DNA from: Planctomycetota bacterium
Lineage (GTDB): Bacteria > Planctomycetota > UBA1135 > GCA-002686595
Assembly: GCA_016872715.1 (NCBI GenBank)
Contig: VGZD01000008.1
Span: forward strand, 1 to 58,408
Length of the DNA: 58,408 nucleotides
Direction of reading: 5' to 3'
In this document: piece by piece, positions 45,832-55,218 of the stretch
Layout: every line of letters begins with the position of its first letter
Numbering within the stretch: the stretch's first letter is position 1
The notes under the pieces: model-generated
What the model was told of the DNA's origin: nothing
The model's database searches: none
The model's input: only the letters and a program-made list of their open reading frames with translations
Translations under genes and position numbers: made by a program

Positions 45832-46215
45832 CTACTGTCTGGCCATCGGAATGATCGCCGGCACGATCCAGCATCCCACGACCAGCGCGCTGGATGCAGC
45901 CCCCCCCGCCATTCCCAGTTGGGCCATGGCCCATCCGGCGAGGCTCGGTGCCCAGAGGGAGGCCATGGTCGGCACTTCGAGGCCTGCCCCACCGATCCAA
46001 ACGCCCACCACGTAGGCCAGCGGCGACGACAGGTAGCCCCGCGCTTGGGCTCGGACTCGCTCGGTTCGACCCAATTCCCTCGCGCGCCAGGCCCTGCGCC
46101 TGTCCACCTCGGTGCTTCCGAGCGCAAGGATGAGCCCGAGGGGCCGCGCTGACTCTGGACCAAGGGCGTAGCCGCAGGCGGCCACAGCCAGGAGCAGGGC
46201 GAGCGGCCCTCCCAT
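45832..46215 (-). CDS. Small hypothetical membrane protein divergent from parB
   Basis: A reading frame of 127 residues from ATG 46215 (alternative GTG at 46236 or ATG at 46341). It has a hydrophobic N-terminus (GGPLALLLAVAACGYALG) and two later hydrophobic stretches (LAYVVGVWIGGAG, AGGAASSALVVGCWIVPAI), with a basic loop between them. No family is recognised. The call rests on frame length, membrane character and lack of a better frame, so it is tentative. Confidence 0.5.
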   Translation of the reverse strand: MGGPLALLLAVAACGYALGPESARPLGLILALGSTEVDRRRAWRARELGRTERVRAQARGYLSSPLAYVVGVWIGGAGLEVPTMASLWAPSLAGWAMAQLGMAGGAASSALVVGCWIVPAIIPMARQ

Positions 46216-46319
46216 CGATCTCGCCGAAGAAATCACGTTTACCCCGCGACCAAGATGCCCTTCGTAAGTCTCTACGTGAGGCGATGCTACGTCTCCTTTG
46301 GCGGCGAAGCGAAGCTGTT

Positions 46320-46342
46320 TGTGTTGGAATGTAGCCAACACA
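46320..46342. promoter_or_regulatory. Inverted repeat upstream of parS and parB
   Basis: TGTGTTGG (46320-46327) and CCAACACA (46335-46342) are exact inverted repeats with a 7-bp spacer. They lie 18 bp before the parS site in a relatively AT-rich control region, so they may be an operator or promoter-associated site for parB or the divergent membrane gene. Confidence 0.5.
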
Positions 46343-46360
46343 CGATATCTTGTGCCAACC

Positions 46361-46374
46361 GTTCCACGTGGAAC
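46361..46374. promoter_or_regulatory. parS: parS centromere site
   Basis: GTTCCACGTGGAAC is a perfect 14-bp palindrome matching the conserved bacterial parS core, bound by ParB to start partition complex formation. It lies 26 bp upstream of the parB ATG. No other copy is seen in the window. Its place at this locus marks the origin-proximal region, and ParB bound here could also repress parB. Confidence 0.9.
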
Positions 46375-46400
46375 ACCCCTACAAGCGAGCGAGAAGAATC

Positions 46401-47261
46401 ATGGAAAGACGACTGGGCAAGGGACTCAGCTCCCTACTTGGAGGACGGGTCGATGGGACAACGAGCCAGGACCTGCCGCTGTCGCAGATCGATCCGAACC
46501 CGTTTCAGCCGCGCGTGACGATGGACCCCGCTGGGCTCGAGGAGCTCCGCGACAGCATCGGCAACCATGGCGTGCTCCAGCCCATCGTTGTTAGGAAGAT
46601 AGACGGAAGATATCAAATCATCTCGGGGGAGCGTCGTTGGCGCGCAGCGCGACTTGCGGGCCTCGAGCGCATTCCGGCCGTGCTGCGCGAGGTGGTCTCG
46701 GACAACGAGATGCTCGAGCTCGCTCTGGTCGAGAACGTCCAGCGTCGGGACCTCGATCCGCTCGAGCGCGCACGCGGGTTCAAGGCCCTCATGGAGGGGC
46801 TGGGCATCACCCAGGAAGCCGTGGCGATCAAGGTCGGCCTCAAGCGGGCGACGGTCGCCAATCACATGCGTCTGCTGGAGCTTCCCGACAAGGTCCAGCA
46901 GGCTGTGGGCAAGGGACTGCTCAGCATGGGCCACGCCCGCGCGTTGCTCGGACTCTCGACCGCTGAGCAGATCGAAGGGTTGATGGAGCAGTGTGTTCGC
47001 AAGGACCTGTCAGTTCGCGATGTGGAGCGCCTCGTCCGAGATCAGGTTCAGCGCAGCGCCGGTGCCGAAACCGGAGTCGTGGTGGAGCCCACATCGCCTT
47101 GGATCGCGCAGATCGAGCGTAGGCTGGGGGATGCGCTCGCCACCAAGGTGACCATCTCCGCCGACAAAGACTGCGTCGGACAAATCCGCGTGCAGTTTTT
47201 TGACAAGGACCAGCTGAACCGCCTCATCGAGCGGCTCGCCCCGCAAGCACAGCTTCGATAG
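46401..47261 (+). CDS. parB: ParB/Spo0J chromosome partition protein
   Basis: A 286-residue ParB. The N-terminal ParA-interacting segment RRLGKGLSSLL, the CTPase/ParB-box motif ISGERRWRAARLAGL, LVENVQRRDLDPLERA, the helix-turn-helix (EAVAIKVGLKRATVANHMRLL) and the C-terminal dimer domain are all present. The ATG at 46401 has GAGAAG upstream. A single parS precedes it. Codons around VVRKIDGRYQII (46585-46625) are AT-rich. The partner parA lies 8.3 kb away, in the opposite orientation. Confidence 0.95.
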   Translation: MERRLGKGLSSLLGGRVDGTTSQDLPLSQIDPNPFQPRVTMDPAGLEELRDSIGNHGVLQPIVVRKIDGRYQIISGERRWRAARLAGLERIPAVLREVVSDNEMLELALVENVQRRDLDPLERARGFKALMEGLGITQEAVAIKVGLKRATVANHMRLLELPDKVQQAVGKGLLSMGHARALLGLSTAEQIEGLMEQCVRKDLSVRDVERLVRDQVQRSAGAETGVVVEPTSPWIAQIERRLGDALATKVTISADKDCVGQIRVQFFDKDQLNRLIERLAPQAQLR

Positions 47262-47292
47262 CCCGCGCCGATGCCAGGCGGCGCGGACAAGG

Positions 47293-47326
47293 GAGGGGGC
47301 GTCTCGAGAGTTCGAGACGCCCCCTC
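47293..47326. terminator. Bidirectional terminator between parB and the cyclophilin gene
   Basis: A perfect 15-bp stem (GAGGGGGCGTCTCGA at 47293-47307 pairs with 47312-47326) with a 4-nt loop lies between the convergent stops of parB (47261) and the isomerase gene (47351). Its very high GC makes it strong on both strands; the T-run is weak. Confidence 0.75.
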
Positions 47327-47350
47327 GATCCTTGCGGTGGGAACCCGGAT

Positions 47351-48376
47351 CTAGAGTCGATCGATGCGCGAGACCGTGACGGGGCTCTCGGGACGACCGG
47401 AGCCATCGGTCGCTTGGGCCGCCCCAGCGATCTGAAGGACGATGTCCATGCCGCCGCTCACGACGCCGAACACCACGCGCTGGCCGTCGAGGTCATGGCG
47501 ATCCTTGGTGAGGATCGAGAACTGGCTCGTCAGGCTCTCCTTGCGAGTGGCGCCTTGCGCCGCCGTGATGACGCCACTGAAGTGGTAGAGCCCGGCGTCC
47601 ATATAGGGCGTGGTCTTGTCCTTGCCGCCTTGGCCCCACTGCGCCACATCCGTGCCCACCGAGTTCGGGTCGCCACCGTCCAAACCCAGTTCAGGGTCAA
47701 TACGATGGAATTTAGTATCCACATAGTAGCCGCTAGAGCACTGATCGAGGAAGGCGCTCACGTGGGCAGGGGCCTTGTCCGCGTACAGGGTCAGCTCAAT
47801 GTCGCCGAGCGACGTGCGAAGCGCGACGCGAGGAGACCCCTCGACGGGTGCGGGGTTGGCGAACAGCTCGGCATGGGTGCTCTCCCAGGCCGACCGCGCC
47901 GCGAGCGACCTGATCCACGCGTCGGTGAGCGATCCGTCTTCTCCGCCGAGCTTCCAGACGTCGGCGACGAGCGGGTGGCCCGGGTAATCCGCCCTGAGCT
48001 TCTCGAGCGCCGCTCGCGCCTCGTCCAGCTTGCGCTGGTTGAGCAGCGAGTTGGCCTCGAGCCAACGCGTCCAAGGCCCGACATCCGTTCCACGAAGTTC
48101 GCTGGCCAGTGCCTCGAAAGCGGCGGGGTCGGCCTTCGGGATCCGCCGGGAGACGCCCTCGAGCGTGGAGGCGGCCGCGAGCTTGTCCCAGGACTCGGCG
48201 CGACCCTTGGCCTGCGTCTGAGACTGCTGGAAGTTGAACACGACCCAGCCCGCCACGGCCAGAAACAGGATCAACCCGTGGATCCAGAACTTCGAGACGA
48301 AGACGGCGAAGGGCGACTTTTCCGCGACCGGCGCGAGCGTCACGGAGGTCGCGGACTTGTGGGTGAGGTTGGCCAT
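47351..48376 (-). CDS. Membrane-anchored cyclophilin-type peptidyl-prolyl isomerase
   Basis: A 341-residue protein with an N-terminal membrane helix (about residues 29-48, FWIHGLILFLAVAGWVVFNF), a helical TPR-like linker (LNQRKLDEARAALEKLRADYPGHP) and a C-terminal cyclophilin domain from about residue 180. Catalytic motif GYYVDTKFHRIDPE keeps the active Arg. VVFGVVSGGMDIV is the conserved end. The likely site of action is the periplasmic side of the inner membrane, similar to PpiD in plan. Part of the motif is coded by AT-ending codons (47681-47740). The start is ATG 48376. Confidence 0.88.
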   Translation of the reverse strand: MANLTHKSATSVTLAPVAEKSPFAVFVSKFWIHGLILFLAVAGWVVFNFQQSQTQAKGRAESWDKLAAASTLEGVSRRIPKADPAAFEALASELRGTDVGPWTRWLEANSLLNQRKLDEARAALEKLRADYPGHPLVADVWKLGGEDGSLTDAWIRSLAARSAWESTHAELFANPAPVEGSPRVALRTSLGDIELTLYADKAPAHVSAFLDQCSSGYYVDTKFHRIDPELGLDGGDPNSVGTDVAQWGQGGKDKTTPYMDAGLYHFSGVITAAQGATRKESLTSQFSILTKDRHDLDGQRVVFGVVSGGMDIVLQIAGAAQATDGSGRPESPVTVSRIDRL

Positions 48377-48607
48377 GGGGGACAGGTCGGAGGGCTGTGA
48401 GCGCGAGCCGCCCGCCCGCGACGGGGGCGCGGAGAAACTCGGGCGACGGGCGCGTATCGGCCAAGGAGATCGAAGGCCCGAAGTATAGGCACGAGCCGAG
48501 GCCCTACAAGGAGAACGAACAGAGGTGGAACCGCGCCCCGCCCCCGCGGACGGTAGCCTTGCGTCTTGCTCCACGCCCCCCTCCAGCCACCGTTGCCCAT
48601 CCACGCC

Positions 48608-50065
48608 ATGGCGCTCCTGCACGCTCTCGCCCTCGGCCTACTTGCCCAGCCCGTCGCTCGACTCGCCGTCCCGGAGGCCGCGGAGACACGCGTCCAAGAG
48701 GACCGCAAGGCTGAGTTCGAGAAGCGCTTGGCTGCTGCGGAGGGGAACAAGGACAAGCTCTGGAAGCTCTACGAGTGGTGCGACGCGAGCGGCATGGAGA
48801 AGGACGGACGCAACGTGCTCCGCAAGATCGTCAAGCTCGACGACGCCGACCGCCGCGCGCATGAGCTGCTAGGCGAGATCGAATACGACGGGAAGTGGTT
48901 CCCGAGTGAGAAGAAGGTCGAGGAGTACAAGAAGAAGAAGCTCGACGAGGAGGCCAAGAAGTCGGGCAAGGTGGTCTACAACGGTCGACTCGTCGACCCC
49001 GCCGATGTTCCGTTCCTCCAGAAGGGGCTCATCAAGACCGACGACGGTCGGTGGGTCGATGCCGAAGAACAGAAAAAGCTCGCCGAGGGCTGGGTCAAGC
49101 AAGACCTCAACTGGATCGCACCCGCCGAGCTCGCCAACCTCGAGAAGAACCTCTGGAAGTGCGGCGACACATGGCTCGCGGAAGCGGACGCGAACAAGTT
49201 CCACGCCGAGCTCGACCGGTGGTGGAAGATCCCGAGCGATCACTACGTGCTCTTCACGACCTGTGACCGTGCGCTCGCCATGCCCGCGCGCGATGAGTGC
49301 GAGCGCGCGTTCCGCGAAGTCAACCGTGTGCTGGGCAAGACGCCGAGCGCGCCCGTTGCCGTGCTCGTGCTCCGCTCCGGTGCGCAATACGGCGAGTTCG
49401 CTGGTCAGCGGCAGACCGAGCTGCGCGGCTTCTCTTCGCTGCACGGCGCGAGCATCGCGGAGGTCTGGACCGAGCCGTTCGCGGCCGGCATGACCAGTGC
49501 TGGCTTCTGCTACTGGGATGCGGCGAACCAAAAAGACAACGCGTTCGGTCCGATGTTCGTGCGCCACGCCGCCGCGCAGTCGCTCATCGAGGCGCTCGAC
49601 CCCAGCCCGAAGGCGCTCGCATCCATCGCGTCCGGAAAGCCGGGGCCGGCGATGGACAGAGCTTGGTGGGACGAGAAGCAGCTTCCGCAGTGGCTGCGCT
49701 ACGGCGCCTGCGCCTACGCCGAGCGCTACATGACCGACCCGTTCATCAAGCAGGGCGGCGATCCGCACTGGATGCGCAAGTGGTCGCTCGACAACATCGC
49801 CAACAAGGGCGGCATTGATCCGCTCGACACCATCCTGACCCTGCCGCTGAGGCTGGAGGACGTGTCCGCGTCGGGCAAGCTCATCAATCAGGCCGGCCTG
49901 CTCGTCGCCTTCATGCTCGACGGCAAGTGCACGCCGGTCGTGCAAGCGCATCAGGCCTTCAAGGACGCCTTCAAGAGCGGCAAGGACTTGCGGCCCAGTG
50001 TGAAGGCGCTCGAAGAAGCGCTGCGCAAGAACGAGGCCGAGCTGCGCAAGTTCGCTGGCATCTGA
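48608..50065 (+). CDS. Secreted hypothetical protein with charged helical region
   Basis: A 485-residue protein with a hydrophobic N-terminus (LLHALALGLLAQPVARLA) likely to be a signal peptide. A long highly charged segment (about 75-140, with WFPSEKKVEEYKKKKLDEEAKK) repeats a GKWF/GRWV type motif (YDGKWFPSEKKVEEY and DDGRWVDAEEQKKL), as in TPR-like secreted planctomycete proteins. The second half resembles a peptidase-like or DUF1570-like fold (PMFVRHAAAQSLIE) but lacks a readable metal motif. Function unknown. Start ATG 48608; an earlier ATG at 48566 lacks a clean signal peptide. Confidence 0.75.
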   Translation: MALLHALALGLLAQPVARLAVPEAAETRVQEDRKAEFEKRLAAAEGNKDKLWKLYEWCDASGMEKDGRNVLRKIVKLDDADRRAHELLGEIEYDGKWFPSEKKVEEYKKKKLDEEAKKSGKVVYNGRLVDPADVPFLQKGLIKTDDGRWVDAEEQKKLAEGWVKQDLNWIAPAELANLEKNLWKCGDTWLAEADANKFHAELDRWWKIPSDHYVLFTTCDRALAMPARDECERAFREVNRVLGKTPSAPVAVLVLRSGAQYGEFAGQRQTELRGFSSLHGASIAEVWTEPFAAGMTSAGFCYWDAANQKDNAFGPMFVRHAAAQSLIEALDPSPKALASIASGKPGPAMDRAWWDEKQLPQWLRYGACAYAERYMTDPFIKQGGDPHWMRKWSLDNIANKGGIDPLDTILTLPLRLEDVSASGKLINQAGLLVAFMLDGKCTPVVQAHQAFKDAFKSGKDLRPSVKALEEALRKNEAELRKFAGI

Positions 50066-50112
50066 GAACGAGCCGCACGACCAACGATGAACCTCGACGC
50101 ACCCACCTCGCC

Positions 50113-52497
50113 GTGATCACTCCGATTCTGCTGGCGTGCGTTCAGGCGGCGCCCGGCGTCGACCTGCTCGCGCTCCACGCGCCGACGCCGCATCTGCTTG
50201 TCGACGTGCCCGATGTTCCAGCTCTGCTGAACGCCTACTCCTCGGCGCCTGCCCTGCAACTGGCCGCCGATCCGGACGCGCGCGAGGCCTTCTCAAAGCT
50301 CGAGGCGAACCTGCAACTCGACATGGCCGACAGTCTTGCGAGCGCGCTCGCGCTGCTCGGCCTCGATCGCGCAACAGGTGACGCAGGCCTCATGGCCTTG
50401 GCCCGTCGCGCGCGGCGCATCGTGCTCTCCTACTCGACCGAAGAGTCCACGTCGGGCGAGCTCGCGGCGGAGCTCGCGCGCATGAGCGAGGCGCAGCTCG
50501 AGGCGCTCGACCTCGAGGAGTTGCTCGAGACGGCTCCTGATGCGCGAGCGGACGAGCGCTTGAGTCAGGATCCCTGGGGTCGTGCCTACGAAGTGACGCG
50601 CTCGGCCCAAGGACGGCCCCGTGTGCTCTCCCTTGGAGCCGATGGACGACCGGCGGGGGAGGGGAGCGCCACCGACGTCGGCTCCGAGTTCGATCCATCA
50701 GGTTGGCTCGCGGTCGAGCTCCTCCGCCGCAGGTCCCTGCTCCTCACGATCGAGTTCGTGAGCGCGGACGTGGCGAGCGCTTCATGGAGCGCGATGCGCG
50801 ACGGACTCGGCGCGCAGCCGAGCGGTCCCGATGAGACCCACGCGCTGCTCGAAGCGCGTGGAACGCTCGAACGTTTCGAAGTCGCCCGCATGGACGGCGC
50901 CGCCGGCTGGTGCTGGCGCTCCGACGAGCGCGTGATCGTGTCGCTGGGTGCGACGACACTCGAGACAGTACAGGCGCGAGCGTCGCGCACTCGCCCATCC
51001 TTCGCGGTCGAACCGACGTGGAGCGCGCTTCACTCGCTCCCGCTCGATTCTGGCGGCGCGACGGTCGCGCGCGGCGCTGTCGACACGGACAAGCTCGCCG
51101 AGCTGCTCTCGGGCGCCATCGACCTGCTTCCGCAGCCGAGTGAAAACCGGCCCACCTTCGTCACTCCACGGCCGACGGCGTTTCGCATGCAACTGATCGG
51201 CGCGCGTTTTTCCACCGACATCGTGCGTCCACCCGCGAACGCGAGCTCCTGGTGGCGCGCTTTCGGCGGATCGGCGCCGACCTCGAGCTTGCGCGCTCTG
51301 ATTCCGAGCGACGCGGCGGGCGTGCTGGTCACGCAACTCGACGCACGCGAGCTGGAACGACAGTTCGTTGCATGGGCGGGGCTCGAAGGAGCGGGCGAAG
51401 CGCGCCTTGGGGAGATGGAGCAGCGCCACGGCTTCGACCTGCGCCGCGATGTGTTCGGCAGCATCGGCAGCGATGTCGCGCTGTTCGTCATGCCGGTCAA
51501 CTCGATCGGTTTGCCCAACGCGGTCGCGGTGGTGGAGCTGCGCGATCCCGCGGCCTTCGAACGCGGGATGCAAGGGCTCGCGAGCGCCTCCGCGGACGTG
51601 GGTGCGACGGCGGTTTCGATCCGCAGCGCGCGCTATCGCGAGTCGCCCATGTGGTCGTTCGAGATGGAGCGCACGGAGTCGAGCCAACTGCCGTTCGAGA
51701 TCTCGCCGACGGTCGCCATCGCCGGATCGCGCGCGGTGCTCACGACCACGACGCTGTTCGCGAAGCGCGAGATCAAGCGCCTTGCGAGCGAGGTAGCGTC
51801 CGCGGCCGACACTTCGCAACCGCTGGAGCTCGCTCCGGGCGCGACGCTCGCGGGCACGATGGACTGGCCGACGATGATCGCGAGCCTCTACACATCCCTG
51901 CGCGGCGCCGCGGCGCTCGCGGGCAGCTTCGCGGACCTGCCGATCGACCTCGGGCTGCTGACCGCGGGTCTTCCCGATCGCGCCGAGACCTTCACGCGCT
52001 TTTTCTCCACCACGCAGCTGTCGGGCGGGCCGCTCGGCGAGCGCTTCCATTTGCACATGGAGTCCTCCTTCGGGCCGGAGACTTGGCTCGGGCTCGTCGG
52101 GTTCACGACCTCCGCGCTGCGCTCGCTGCGCGCGCCCGCGGCGGCGAGTGGTGCATCGCTCGACGGATCGAGCGAGCCCATCGACGCGCGCGCGGAGGGG
52201 ACGACGACCGAGAATGAGCCCGCGCGCAAGCTCGAGGCGACGCGTGCAGCGCTCGACCGCGTCGCGACGCGCCTGCTCGTGTTCCAGCTCGACCGCGGCA
52301 CCTATCCGGACGCCCTCGAGGAACTGGTGCGACCGTCGCCGAACTATCCCGAGGGCTATCTCGACGGCGAGGCGCTGAGCGTCGACGGATGGGGGAGGGC
52401 GTTGGCGTATCGTCGTGACGCCGATGGCGCACGGTACCGCCTTTGGTCGCTCGGGCCCGACGGCATCGATGCGACGGGCGACGAAGTCGCTCCATGA
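50113..52497 (+). CDS. Large secreted protein with pseudopilin-like (T2SSG) end modules
   Basis: A 794-residue protein. The GTG at 50113 gives a short signal-like N-terminus; no ATG is in frame. Two segments resemble the C-terminal calcium-loop module of GspG pseudopilins: SQDPWGRAYEVTRSAQGRP with LSLGADGRP near residue 155-185, and SVDGWGRALAYRRDADGARY with LWSLGPDGIDATGDEV at the end. The central part (VPDVPALLNAYSS, SDVALFVMPVNSIGLPNAVAVVELRD) resembles DUF3352-type proteins. It starts 48 nt after the preceding secreted protein. The exact role is unknown. Confidence 0.72.
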   Translation: MITPILLACVQAAPGVDLLALHAPTPHLLVDVPDVPALLNAYSSAPALQLAADPDAREAFSKLEANLQLDMADSLASALALLGLDRATGDAGLMALARRARRIVLSYSTEESTSGELAAELARMSEAQLEALDLEELLETAPDARADERLSQDPWGRAYEVTRSAQGRPRVLSLGADGRPAGEGSATDVGSEFDPSGWLAVELLRRRSLLLTIEFVSADVASASWSAMRDGLGAQPSGPDETHALLEARGTLERFEVARMDGAAGWCWRSDERVIVSLGATTLETVQARASRTRPSFAVEPTWSALHSLPLDSGGATVARGAVDTDKLAELLSGAIDLLPQPSENRPTFVTPRPTAFRMQLIGARFSTDIVRPPANASSWWRAFGGSAPTSSLRALIPSDAAGVLVTQLDARELERQFVAWAGLEGAGEARLGEMEQRHGFDLRRDVFGSIGSDVALFVMPVNSIGLPNAVAVVELRDPAAFERGMQGLASASADVGATAVSIRSARYRESPMWSFEMERTESSQLPFEISPTVAIAGSRAVLTTTTLFAKREIKRLASEVASAADTSQPLELAPGATLAGTMDWPTMIASLYTSLRGAAALAGSFADLPIDLGLLTAGLPDRAETFTRFFSTTQLSGGPLGERFHLHMESSFGPETWLGLVGFTTSALRSLRAPAAASGASLDGSSEPIDARAEGTTTENEPARKLEATRAALDRVATRLLVFQLDRGTYPDALEELVRPSPNYPEGYLDGEALSVDGWGRALAYRRDADGARYRLWSLGPDGIDATGDEVAP

Positions 52498-52557
52498 GTT
52501 CCTCGACGACGTTCAGCGGTCAGCTTCGGGTCCCACACTGATGCGAGGGAGCGCCGC

Positions 52558-53244
52558 GTGAACACTCGCAGGACCTTCAGACGCGCGCGTCGCCGCGTCG
52601 GCGGTGCACTGCTCCGGCTGTGCGGCCCCCAGGCGCTCACGTGGCTCTCGAGCCAGTGGAAGTACGACATCGCGGGGCTGGAACACCTCGACAAGGAGTT
52701 GGAACGCGAGGGCGCGCTGATTGCGATGTGGCACGGGCGCATGGTCGTTCCGGTGCACCCGTTCCGCGATCGCGGCTGGCACGTGCTCGTGAGCCCGAGT
52801 GAAGACGGCGACCTCTCCGAAGGCATGTTGCGGCGCTTCGGCTTCAAGGTCGTGCGCGGCTCTTCGAGTCGGGGCGGTGCACAGGCGTTGCGCGAGCTGC
52901 TCGGCGTTCTCAACGCCGGCGGAGTGGTCGCCATCACGCCGGACGGTCCGCGCGGCCCGATGCACAACGTGAACCTCGGACTGGCGTGGATGGCGCGGGC
53001 GACGCGGCGCTCGGTCTTGCCGTTTGGATGCGTGGCCGACCGAACTTGGCGTCTGTCGAGCTGGGATCGGTTCACGATCCCCAAGCCCGGAGCGCGCGTG
53101 GCCTTGACGTACGGCCCCCCGATCGCGGTTTCGCGCGAGGGCGGTGATGCGGAACTCGAGCGCGCGGCGCAGGCGATTCGCGAGGGTCTGTTCGCTGCCG
53201 AGCGCGCGGGTTTCGCGCGCCTTGGCATGGAGCCGGACTTTTGA
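52558..53244 (+). CDS. DUF374 lysophospholipid acyltransferase family protein
   Basis: A 228-residue member of the DUF374/LpxL-like branch of the lysophospholipid acyltransferases. AMWHGRMVVPVHPF carries the catalytic histidine and ITPDGPRGPMHNV the substrate-binding block II. Neighbours in other Gram-negatives place such proteins in lipid A or outer-membrane lipid assembly; the acceptor is not known. GTG start at 52558; its stop overlaps the next start (TTGA). Confidence 0.88.
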   Translation: MNTRRTFRRARRRVGGALLRLCGPQALTWLSSQWKYDIAGLEHLDKELEREGALIAMWHGRMVVPVHPFRDRGWHVLVSPSEDGDLSEGMLRRFGFKVVRGSSSRGGAQALRELLGVLNAGGVVAITPDGPRGPMHNVNLGLAWMARATRRSVLPFGCVADRTWRLSSWDRFTIPKPGARVALTYGPPIAVSREGGDAELERAAQAIREGLFAAERAGFARLGMEPDF

Positions 53245-54119
53245 TCCGCACGGGCACGGCGGGCTGGTCCTATCCCGACTGGGAAGGCGTCGTCTACCCG
53301 CGCCACAAGGGCTCCAACTTCCATCCACTGCGGCATCTCGCGCGCTTCGTCGAGTGCGTCGAGGTCAACAGCACCTTCTATGCACATCCGGGGCGCGACG
53401 TCGTCGCGCTCTGGTCGCGCGTGCTCGCCGGAAGACCCAACTTCCTGCTCACCGCCAAGCTGCATCGCGACTTCACGCACGCCGAGGCGCTCGGGGCTGA
53501 CGCGCAGGCCAGCGCGACCAAGTTTCTCGCGGCGCTCGAGCCGATCGTGAGCACCGCACGCCTGCGGGCCCTCTTGGCTCAATTTCCGGTCAGCTTTCAA
53601 TACGGAGCGGGCGAGCTGCGCCGACTGTCGCGACTGCACGGCCTGTTCGAGTCCGTACCGCTGGTGCTCGAGCTTCGCCACGCGAGCTGGTTCGCGCCGC
53701 CCGCCCTGAGCGCGATTCGCGGCCTTGGATGCTCGCTCGCGCACATCGACTTGCCCTCGGCGTGGAATCACCCACCGACCTGGTTTCCAGCGGTGGGGCA
53801 CCTCGGCTACCTGCGTCTGCACGGTCGCAACAAGGCGGCGTGGTTCGACCCTCGCGCCGGTCGCGACCAGAAGTACGACTACCTCTACGACGACGCCGAG
53901 CTCGGCGACATCGCCGCGCGCGCGACGCGCATCTCGAAGGAGCACGACGAGACGTTCGTGATCACCAACAACCACTTCACCGGCAAGGCGCTCGTCAATG
54001 CGCTGCAGCTGATCGCCCGACTGCGCGGGCAACCTACGCTGGCGCCCGCCGAGCTGGTCCACGCGTATCCCGAGCTCAACAAGTGCACGCGCCACGAGGG
54101 ACAACAGGAGTTGTTCTGA
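53241..54119 (+). CDS. DUF72 family protein
   Basis: A 292-residue DUF72 (YecE-like) TIM-barrel protein. Family marks are GTAGWSYPDWEGVVYP, VEVNSTFYAHP, FLLTAKLHRDFTH, VLELRHASWF and YLRLHGRNKAAWF, and the end has ITNNHFTGKALVNALQL. No reaction is established for the family, though conserved polar residues at the barrel mouth suggest an enzyme. TTG start at 53241 overlaps the acyltransferase stop. Confidence 0.9.
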   Translation: MIRTGTAGWSYPDWEGVVYPRHKGSNFHPLRHLARFVECVEVNSTFYAHPGRDVVALWSRVLAGRPNFLLTAKLHRDFTHAEALGADAQASATKFLAALEPIVSTARLRALLAQFPVSFQYGAGELRRLSRLHGLFESVPLVLELRHASWFAPPALSAIRGLGCSLAHIDLPSAWNHPPTWFPAVGHLGYLRLHGRNKAAWFDPRAGRDQKYDYLYDDAELGDIAARATRISKEHDETFVITNNHFTGKALVNALQLIARLRGQPTLAPAELVHAYPELNKCTRHEGQQELF

Positions 54120-54159
54120 CCGCGCGCGCCGCTTGCCGCACGAGGATCGAGTCGCTGGA

Positions 54160-55218
54160 ATGCCCGCCATGGTTCTCGCCTGCCGCCGACTCGCGCTCAT
54201 TGCGCTCGTCAGTTTCTTGCTGTTCGCCGTGAGCGAGCTCGTCGCGCGCGTGGCCGAGCCCGGGCCGTTTCGATGGTACGACCACTCGCCCTACGAGAAG
54301 GTCGCCAACCTCCCTCACGTGCACCGCCGCCATGCTCGCGCGCGCTGGGACGGCTCGTTCTATGAGATCGACTCGCACGGCTGGCGCGGACCGGAGTTCA
54401 AGCCCGACTACGGAGCGGATGAGCTGCGCGTGGTGGCGATCGGCGACTCCTGCACGTTCGGCAAGGGCGTCGTGGAGAGCGACACGTGGCCGCGGCAGCT
54501 GGAGCGGGAGCTACAAACGCGACTGGGCGCGTCGCGTCGTGTGCGCGTCGCCAATCTCGGCGTGAATGGCTACTCGTCGCGCGACTATGTCGAGGTGCTC
54601 AGGTCGCAGGCGTTGGCCCTCGAGCCCCACGTCGTCATCGTCGGCTACTGCCTCAACGACTTTCCAAACACGCTCAAGCAGGTCGACGCAGCCGTTTACC
54701 ACGGCAAAGACACCCTGCACGCGCAGCTCTCGTGGTCTGCGCGGGAGCAGCTTGGGAAGCTCGCGCTTTTTCGCTGGATGCGCGCCACGTACTACGAGAT
54801 CAACCGCGAGCGCGATCTCGAGCAGGTGGAGCGATTCGCGGCGCAACTGACGGGCGACCCCGCGGATGCCGCGGCCACGATGGCGCGCGAGAGCGAGCGA
54901 CTCGACGCGCTCCGGGCGCTCTGCGCAAGCGTGGATGCGCAGCTGCTCACGATGCTCTTTCCGTACGAGAGTCAGGTGTATCTCGAACGACCCGTCGAGG
55001 GACCCGGACTTCAACTGCGCGCACTCATGCAGCAACGTTCCGTGCGCTTCGTCGATCTGCTGGCCGAGTTTCGCGCGCGGGCGATGGCGAGCGAACCGCC
55101 CGCGCGGCTGTTCGTGCGCGGCGATCGCTATCACCCCAATGCGACTGGCTACGGGATCGTCGCGGGGGCGCTCGTCGGCCAAGTGCTGGAAGCGCTCGAC
55201 CCGGTCGAGACTCGCTGA
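54160..55218 (+). CDS. SGNH/GDSL hydrolase family membrane-anchored protein
   Basis: A 352-residue protein. An N-terminal membrane helix (about 6-28, LALIALVSFLLFAVSELVA) anchors a periplasmic SGNH-hydrolase domain: VAIGDSCTFGKG (Ser), NLGVNGYSS (Gly), VGYCLNDF (Asn) and the C-terminal DRYHPNATGY (Asp, His). The complete catalytic set predicts an active esterase, perhaps acting on polysaccharide acetyl groups as in AlgX/PatB-like proteins, but the substrate is unknown. ATG 54160 and 54169 are both possible starts. Confidence 0.85.
   Translation: MPAMVLACRRLALIALVSFLLFAVSELVARVAEPGPFRWYDHSPYEKVANLPHVHRRHARARWDGSFYEIDSHGWRGPEFKPDYGADELRVVAIGDSCTFGKGVVESDTWPRQLERELQTRLGASRRVRVANLGVNGYSSRDYVEVLRSQALALEPHVVIVGYCLNDFPNTLKQVDAAVYHGKDTLHAQLSWSAREQLGKLALFRWMRATYYEINRERDLEQVERFAAQLTGDPADAAATMARESERLDALRALCASVDAQLLTMLFPYESQVYLERPVEGPGLQLRALMQQRSVRFVDLLAEFRARAMASEPPARLFVRGDRYHPNATGYGIVAGALVGQVLEALDPVETR

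Noticed and set aside
45832-46341. Longest start (46341) for the small membrane protein
   Set aside because: The extra N-terminal residues overlap the parB control region and inverted repeat and are hydrophilic; an inner start before the first membrane helix is more likely.
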